Source: CAWUKV01 sp963923025 (GTDB taxonomy: Bacteria > Cyanobacteriota > Cyanobacteriia > Phormidesmidales > Phormidesmidaceae). Taken from it: DNA of 9,926 nt. Below the pieces are notes generated by a model, which was given only the letters and a program-made list of their open reading frames with translations, was not told where the DNA came from and ran no database searches. The stretch spans positions 1 through 9,926 of the forward strand of contig CAWUKV010000204.1 in the NCBI GenBank assembly GCA_963923025.1, read 5' to 3'. Of this stretch, positions 5,702-9,926 are shown piece after piece; positions within the stretch are counted from its first letter, which is position 1; every line of letters begins with the position of its first letter. The position numbers and the translations under genes are program-made.

Positions 5702-6532
5702 ATGACTGGCTACGCCCATCCTGAGGTTTTAGTCGACACAAACTGGCTAGAATCTCACCTATTGGACCCACAGCTGCGACTGCTTGAAGTCGATACAACC
5801 CCCAATGCGTGTTCTGGGCAGCATCTGCCTGGTGCAATCTTTTGGAGTATCCTGAAAGACCTGTCACATCCAGATATGCGAATGAAGCTAGAGTCCTCTA
5901 GCGTCGCAGATCTCTTATCTCACTCGGGCATTACCCCTCAAACGACAGTGGTTGCCTACGGTAGTAACATCGGCGTTAGTGCGGTCATCTTTTGGTTTTT
6001 GAAATTGTTTGGGCATGACAATGTTTTTGTTCTGAATGGTGGACATCAAAAATGGGTCGCCGAGGGCAGACCCACTACGGATAGTCTGGACAAAGCCTCA
6101 CCCACGTCATACCCGGTTGGGACCCCCAATCCGGCGCTTCGCACAACCTACACAGTCGTGCGGGCGTCTCTTGGGGAGCCACAGCAGGTTTTACTGGATG
6201 TTCGTACACAGCAGGAGTACGACGGTGAACATTTTCTGTTCAAACCACCTGAGGGAAGTGAGCGAGCCGGACACATTCCAGGGGCAATCCATCTAGATTA
6301 TGTGCAGATGCTCAACAAAAATGGCACCTTTAAGTCTGCTGAGACGTTGAGATTGCTGTTTGATCAGCACGGTATTACTCCTGACAAGACGATTATTCCT
6401 TACTGCGCTATTGGCGGCCGTTCTGCCTTTGCATGGTTTGTGTTGACTTATCTACTGGGCTATCCCAATGTTCAAAATTATGACGGTTCTTGGAATGAAT
6501 GGAGTCGTTTGCCAGATGCACCGATAGCGTAG
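5702..6532 (+). CDS. Two-domain rhodanese sulfurtransferase
   Basis: A 276-residue tandem rhodanese, the usual size for thiosulfate or 3-mercaptopyruvate sulfurtransferases, with no signal peptide. The N-terminal domain (about 8-124) keeps the fold landmarks 'LLEVD' (27-31), 'HLPGAIFW' (41-48) and 'VLNGGHQKW' (110-118), but its loop (86-92, 'YGSNIGV') has no cysteine and so is inactive. The C-terminal domain (about 150-272) has 'VLLDVRTQQEYDG' (163-175), 'RAGHIPGAIHLD' (188-199) and the active loop 'YCAIGGRSA' (234-242) with nucleophile C235. The loop CAIGGR resembles the C-x-x-G-x-R/T pattern but lacks the Arg or Gly-Ser seen at the second and third positions of classical enzymes, so the sulfur donor cannot be named. 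GGAGA six bases before the ATG supports the start. The end is followed by a perfect palindrome. Confidence 0.93.
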   Translation: MTGYAHPEVLVDTNWLESHLLDPQLRLLEVDTTPNACSGQHLPGAIFWSILKDLSHPDMRMKLESSSVADLLSHSGITPQTTVVAYGSNIGVSAVIFWFLKLFGHDNVFVLNGGHQKWVAEGRPTTDSLDKASPTSYPVGTPNPALRTTYTVVRASLGEPQQVLLDVRTQQEYDGEHFLFKPPEGSERAGHIPGAIHLDYVQMLNKNGTFKSAETLRLLFDQHGITPDKTIIPYCAIGGRSAFAWFVLTYLLGYPNVQNYDGSWNEWSRLPDAPIA

Positions 6533-6556
6533 GTTTTCTTTTCCCCCGCATCGACC

Positions 6557-6594
6557 ACCCCGTGGCGGCACAACATGTTGTGCCGCCACGGGGT
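6557..6594. terminator. Perfect 38-bp palindrome, possible bidirectional terminator or REP-like element
   Basis: The left arm ACCCCGTGGCGGCACAACA (6557-6575) is matched exactly by its reverse complement at 6576-6594, centred on CATG, with no mismatch. As RNA it would give a hairpin of about 17 bp, G+C-rich at the base. It lies 24 bases after the rhodanese stop and 85 bases before the next ATG, which fits a transcription terminator. The downstream tract is only TTTCGGT, not a true U-run, so a barrier to RNA decay or a dispersed palindromic repeat is equally possible. Confidence 0.6.
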
Positions 6595-6679
6595 TTCGGT
6601 ATTTGCCCAAACCACGCCACCACCGCCCCAATCTCCCGTTTAAGCGCTAAAATTGCCGCTGTCCCATCGGGAGAACCTC

Positions 6680-8002
6680 ATGTCACTGGACCTCGCACGC
6701 TTTTACCGGGCCGCCAACCCCAGCCGCCCGCTAAAGATTATGCAGCCCGAGGACCGGCAGTACTACATTGACTTCTCCTCCGTGCGCGGTGGTGACATTG
6801 TCCGCGAGCTGGACCGTACTATTGCCCGCCTCTCCCCTGATCTGCCCACCACCCAGCTTTTCACTGGTCACATTGGCTGCGGCAAGTCCACCGAGCTGTT
6901 TCGCCTCAAGGCCGAGCTAGAAAGCCAGGGCTTCCATGTGGTTTACTTCGAGTCGGACCGCGACCTAGAAATGGCCGATGTGGATATTAGCGACATTCTG
7001 CTGATGATTGCCCACCAGGTTACCGAAAGCCTGGAACAAGCCGGTGTTCGCCTGCGCCCCTCCTCATTGGAAAAGCTGTTTCAGAATCTGATCGATACCC
7101 TCCAAACCCCCATGGAGATTGGCGATGTGAGCTTTTCCGTCGGCATTGCTGCCATTACCGCCCGCGCCAAAGAAAGTCCTGAAATGCGCAGTCGCATGCG
7201 CCAGTATCTGGAGCCGCGCACGAAGAATATTATTGACGCGATTAATGGGGATTTGCTGGAGGTCGCGATCGCAACCCTCCGCGCCCAGGGCAAAAAAGGA
7301 CTGGTCGTCATCGTCGATAACCTCGACCGCATCGACCCCGTCGAACGGGCCAATGGTCGTACCCAGTCCGAATACCTGTTTGTCGACCGGGGCGAACAGC
7401 TCCGCAGACTGAGCTGCCACGTGGTCTACACTGTCCCTCTAGCGCTGATCTTTTCCAACGATCTGCCCCGCCTGTCTAACCGCTTTGGCGTGGCTCCCAA
7501 GGTCCTGCCAATGGTCCCCATTCAGACCCGCAGCGGCGACCCCGCCCCTACTGGGCTAGCGCTTTTGGAGCAGATGGTAATGGCCCGTGCTTTTCCACAG
7601 CTGAATTACAACGAGCGGCGCGATCGCATCCCGGCCCTATTCGAAGACCCCACCACCCTGATTCGCCTCTGCAACATGAGCGGCGGCCATATGCGCAACC
7701 TCATGCGCCTGCTCTACGGCTGCCTGCAAAAAAGCGACCCGCCCTTTTCGCCGACCACCCTCGCTGCCGTCATCCGTGACGAACGCGACGCCCTTATGAC
7801 CCTAATTGACGAAAAAGAATGGCAGCAGCTCTTTCAAGCGGTGAGTAACCCTGACGTTCTGGGTGATGAGGCGTATAATCTGTTACTCAGAAGTCTCTTT
7901 TTATACGAGTACCGAGACGACGACGGCCGCTGGTTTGCGTTGAATCCAGTTTTAAAAGAGACCCGTCGGTACCTGAGTTGGAAGAATGGTGAGGTGAAAT
8001 AG
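6680..8002 (+). CDS. P-loop ATPase (AAA/STAND-like) preceding a TPR-nSTAND protein
   Basis: A 440-residue NTPase. The ATG at 6680 is chosen because GGGAG (6669-6673) lies 6 bases upstream; an in-frame TTG at 6653 would add nine residues without such a site. A short N-terminal segment, 'DLARFYRAANPSRPL' (3-17) and 'YYIDFSSVRGGDI' (28-40), leads to Walker A 'GHIGCGKST' (63-71). Walker B with a following acidic/basic turn is 'LVVIVDNLDRI' (208-218). A sensor-like strand is 'HVVYTVPLAL' (247-256). The C-terminal part contains a helical region ('CNMSGGHMRNLMRLLYGCL') and a possible winged-helix end (about 390-430). The domain order suits a conformational switch rather than a metabolic enzyme. It is 4 bases from the next gene, which encodes a second NTPase, so the two proteins likely act together. 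I recall similar pairs in cyanobacteria; a defence or signalling role is inference. Confidence 0.85.
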   Translation: MSLDLARFYRAANPSRPLKIMQPEDRQYYIDFSSVRGGDIVRELDRTIARLSPDLPTTQLFTGHIGCGKSTELFRLKAELESQGFHVVYFESDRDLEMADVDISDILLMIAHQVTESLEQAGVRLRPSSLEKLFQNLIDTLQTPMEIGDVSFSVGIAAITARAKESPEMRSRMRQYLEPRTKNIIDAINGDLLEVAIATLRAQGKKGLVVIVDNLDRIDPVERANGRTQSEYLFVDRGEQLRRLSCHVVYTVPLALIFSNDLPRLSNRFGVAPKVLPMVPIQTRSGDPAPTGLALLEQMVMARAFPQLNYNERRDRIPALFEDPTTLIRLCNMSGGHMRNLMRLLYGCLQKSDPPFSPTTLAAVIRDERDALMTLIDEKEWQQLFQAVSNPDVLGDEAYNLLLRSLFLYEYRDDDGRWFALNPVLKETRRYLSWKNGEVK

Positions 8003-8006
8003 AGGC

Positions 8007-9926
8007 ATGTCCCCCATCCTCGACCACAACCAAGCCGCCCTGGACAACCTCCAGCGAGCCCTGTCGCTCGGTCGGGGACAGTTCTCCCTCATCATTGCCC
8101 GTGTCAACTACCAGCGGCTTCAGCGCATTCTACTCAACGCGCTAGAACGCAATCAGCCCTTCCACACCGTCGAACTCAGTGCCAGCGCCACCTCCCTGCG
8201 CGACGCCCTGCTACAGAACACGCTACCCGCGCCGACCCGGCCCATCATGGTTACCGGCTTTGACCAGGTGCAGAACCTGGAAGCCTTCTTCAAAGCCGCC
8301 AACCTCAGCCGCGACGAATTTCCCAAAACCTTTCCTTGTCCGGTCGTCCTGTGGATGACCGACCCGGTGCTGCAAAAGTTCAATCAGCACGCCCCTGACT
8401 TCAAAAGCTTCGCCGCCGCCCCTATCCAGTTCGACTACCCCGTCTCCGAACTCCTCCAGTCCCTCCACGCCGCTGCCAATGCCCTGTTCCAAGACATCCT
8501 TGACGGCACCGACGATCCGGTGGGTACTACTGTTCTGCACCTGCCCCCTGTTCAGCTCTCTCTCCGTGCCCTGGTCGAACACGAGCTGCCCTTTGCCCTG
8601 GCTGATCTAGAGCGCTATAACGCCGCCCTCGACCCCGACCTGTGGGCCAGCCTGCAGTTCCTCAAAGGGCGAGACTCTCACAATCCGGGTGAGATGGAGG
8701 AGGCCCGCGACTGCTACGAAGAAAGCCTTACTCACTGGCTGATTACCGACGCCCCCGATGCCCCAGACATAACAGCACAGGATAAACAGGCCGTTCTCTT
8801 GTTCCACCTTGGCCTCTGGTGGCGCAGCTACGCCGTTCTGCAACGGGTCGTCTACATCTCCGCCTGCGAACAGGCCCGTATCTACTTTGAAGAAACCCTG
8901 GCCAACTTCCGCCAGCAGCAGCGCCCCGACCGCACGGCCCGCTTTATCCATGCCTTAGCCGAAGTTCTGCAAAAGTTGGGCGACTGGACCGCCCTTGAAG
9001 CCATCGCCCAGGAAGGCATCGAACTCCACCAGGGCGACCTGGTCCGCCTTGCCCGCGACTACGGTTACCTGGCTGAAGTCGCCATTGCTCGCGAAGACTG
9101 GTCCGCTGCCGAAACCTTTGCCGCTCAAGCCCTAGAACAGTCCCAAAAGGCCGTCAAAATTGTTACCCGCCAGCGGGTCGAAACCGACGACCCCACCCCC
9201 GTTTCCCCCCAATCTGTCCTCATCTCTTTGCGCTACCACCAGGGCTGGTACCACTTCCTCCTCGGACAGGCCCGCCTGCACCAGGGCAACCTTACCGCTG
9301 CCCTAGAGGATCTCGAAAACGCTCGCCAGCAAACCGGCCCCAGCTACGACCTACCCCTCTTTCGCAAAATTCTCGCCACCCTCCAGTCCCTCTACTTTCT
9401 ACAAAAAGACTACCTCAAAGCCTTTTCCCTCAAACTTGAACAGCGTCGCGTCGAAAATCTCTTTGGCCTGCGCGCCTTCATCGGGGCTAGCCCCATCCAG
9501 CCCTACCACCAGACGCCTTACCTCGAAGAGCCCGATCTCGCCATCCTCTCCGCCGAAATCCGCGCCTCCGGTCGCCAGCAGGCGGTCGAAATGCTGGTGG
9601 ACCGCCTGCTCCAGCCCCGCTTTCCTCTCGTCGTCATCCACGGGCAGTCCGGCGTCGGCAAAAGCTCCATCCTCAGTGCGGGCCTACTGCCCATGCTGAT
9701 GCAGTCCACCCCCGAAGGCCGCGTCACCGTCCCTATCCTGATCAACAACTTTCGAGACTGGGAAAGCCAAATCCAAAAAGCGCTAATCAAAACCCTGGTC
9801 ATTCACCCCCAGCTTACCGTCCGCGACCCCCTGCAATACTCCTTCAAAGCCGCCGCCGCCGACGGCCGGGGCGCCGGACCCCCGGGCGCCAGGGGCCAGC
9901 CCGCGGGGCGGGCCGGGGGGGCGAGG
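8007..9926 (+). CDS. TPR-nSTAND NTPase protein, 3' end beyond window
   Basis: An open frame of 640 codons with no stop before the window edge, so the gene is partial. The ATG at 8007 follows the previous stop by 4 bases, with AGAGG close by and GAGGTG (7991-7996) ten bases upstream. Residues 1 to about 190 form an alpha/beta domain ('GQFSLIIARVNYQRL', 'RPIMVTGFDQV', 'CPVVLWMTDPVL') that looks RecA-like but lacks a P-loop. About 226-470 is a helical, TPR-type region: 'EMEEARDCYEESL', 'DWSAAETFAAQALEQS' and 'GNLTAALEDLENARQ'. From about 505 an nSTAND-type NTPase begins, with 'FPLVVIHG' running into Walker A 'GQSGVGKSS' (546-554). The Walker B region is not reached. In related proteins I would expect sensor repeats such as WD40 beyond it; this cannot be seen. 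The final 22 residues are abnormal (see the feature at 9861). Confidence 0.85.
   Translation, partial: MSPILDHNQAALDNLQRALSLGRGQFSLIIARVNYQRLQRILLNALERNQPFHTVELSASATSLRDALLQNTLPAPTRPIMVTGFDQVQNLEAFFKAANLSRDEFPKTFPCPVVLWMTDPVLQKFNQHAPDFKSFAAAPIQFDYPVSELLQSLHAAANALFQDILDGTDDPVGTTVLHLPPVQLSLRALVEHELPFALADLERYNAALDPDLWASLQFLKGRDSHNPGEMEEARDCYEESLTHWLITDAPDAPDITAQDKQAVLLFHLGLWWRSYAVLQRVVYISACEQARIYFEETLANFRQQQRPDRTARFIHALAEVLQKLGDWTALEAIAQEGIELHQGDLVRLARDYGYLAEVAIAREDWSAAETFAAQALEQSQKAVKIVTRQRVETDDPTPVSPQSVLISLRYHQGWYHFLLGQARLHQGNLTAALEDLENARQQTGPSYDLPLFRKILATLQSLYFLQKDYLKAFSLKLEQRRVENLFGLRAFIGASPIQPYHQTPYLEEPDLAILSAEIRASGRQQAVEMLVDRLLQPRFPLVVIHGQSGVGKSSILSAGLLPMLMQSTPEGRVTVPILINNFRDWESQIQKALIKTLVIHPQLTVRDPLQYSFKAAAADGRGAGPPGARGQPAGRAGGAR
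9861..9926. other. Anomalous G+C-only contig end, probable sequence artefact
   Basis: The last 66 bases contain 61 G or C, 5 A and no T, unlike the roughly 60 % G+C gene before them. The reading frame stays open but the protein turns from a normal NTPase sequence ('QYSFKAAAAD') to a run of Gly, Ala, Arg and Pro. At this point a related nSTAND domain would be expected to approach its Walker B strand. Poor base calling at a read or contig end is the best explanation. Confidence 0.65.

Noticed and set aside
6653..6679. TTG start nine codons upstream for the AAA/STAND-like ATPase
   Set aside because: The ATG at 6680 has a well-spaced GGGAG, and the extra residues are not family-like.
8223..8951. 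Minus-strand frames (8223-8582 and 8607-8951) opposite the TPR-nSTAND gene
   Set aside because: They are antisense shadows in G+C-rich DNA; the plus strand carries a continuous 640-codon frame with Walker and TPR-type motifs.
800..9926. A single large defence island spanning TIR-like and NTPase genes
   Set aside because: The two modules are on opposite strands, 4.6 kb apart, with ordinary metabolic and regulatory genes between; no integrase, transposase or CRISPR repeats are visible.

Overview
The window looks like chromosomal DNA of a cyanobacterium, probably a filamentous or Leptolyngbya/Nodosilinea-like lineage; that finer placement is a guess from protein flavour only. The main direct evidence is four copies of the HIP1 octamer GCGATCGC (3195-3202, 3520-3527, 7265-7272, 7620-7627), far more than chance in 9.9 kb. 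A dispersed repeat of the type 'TGTAGGTTGGGT...GAAACCCAGCA' (near 720-751), common in cyanobacterial intergenic DNA, and protein families I associate with cyanobacteria support this.

Layout. (1) 12-2045, minus strand: a three-helix membrane protein with a DUF3592-like domain, a 272-base gap holding an inverted-repeat element, then a two-gene unit in which a TIR-like/nucleotide-binding protein is followed 4 bases later by a VOC (PhnB/3-demethylubiquinone methyltransferase-like) protein. (2) 2046-2798: a 753-base gap with no convincing gene but with a dyad at a possible promoter and two RNA-type hairpins. (3) 2799-4319, plus strand: a gamma-glutamyltranspeptidase-family autoprocessing hydrolase whose usual substrate-binding arginine is replaced. 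It converges on (4) a GAF-LuxR transcription regulator (4329-5012, minus). (5) Divergent from it, on the plus strand, lie a small four-helix membrane protein (DUF6220-like) and a two-domain rhodanese sulfurtransferase ending at 6532. (6) A perfect 38-bp palindrome (6557-6594) separates this from (7) a tightly spaced pair of large NTPase genes running off the right edge: an AAA/STAND-like ATPase (6680-8002), then an N-terminal domain-TPR-nSTAND NTPase protein (from 8007).

The parts most likely to belong to an incompletely described system are the NTPase pair and the TIR-like/VOC pair. Both have the architecture of signalling or conflict (defence) modules: P-loop NTPase plus TPR sensor in one, and a TIR-like fold with a conserved glutamate in the other. 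The sequence does not prove a defence role, and the two modules are 4.6 kb apart with ordinary metabolic genes between them.

Caution: the last 66 bases (9861-9926) contain no T and only 5 A, break the expected NTPase sequence into a Gly/Ala/Arg/Pro-rich tail, and look like corrupted contig-end sequence rather than biology.
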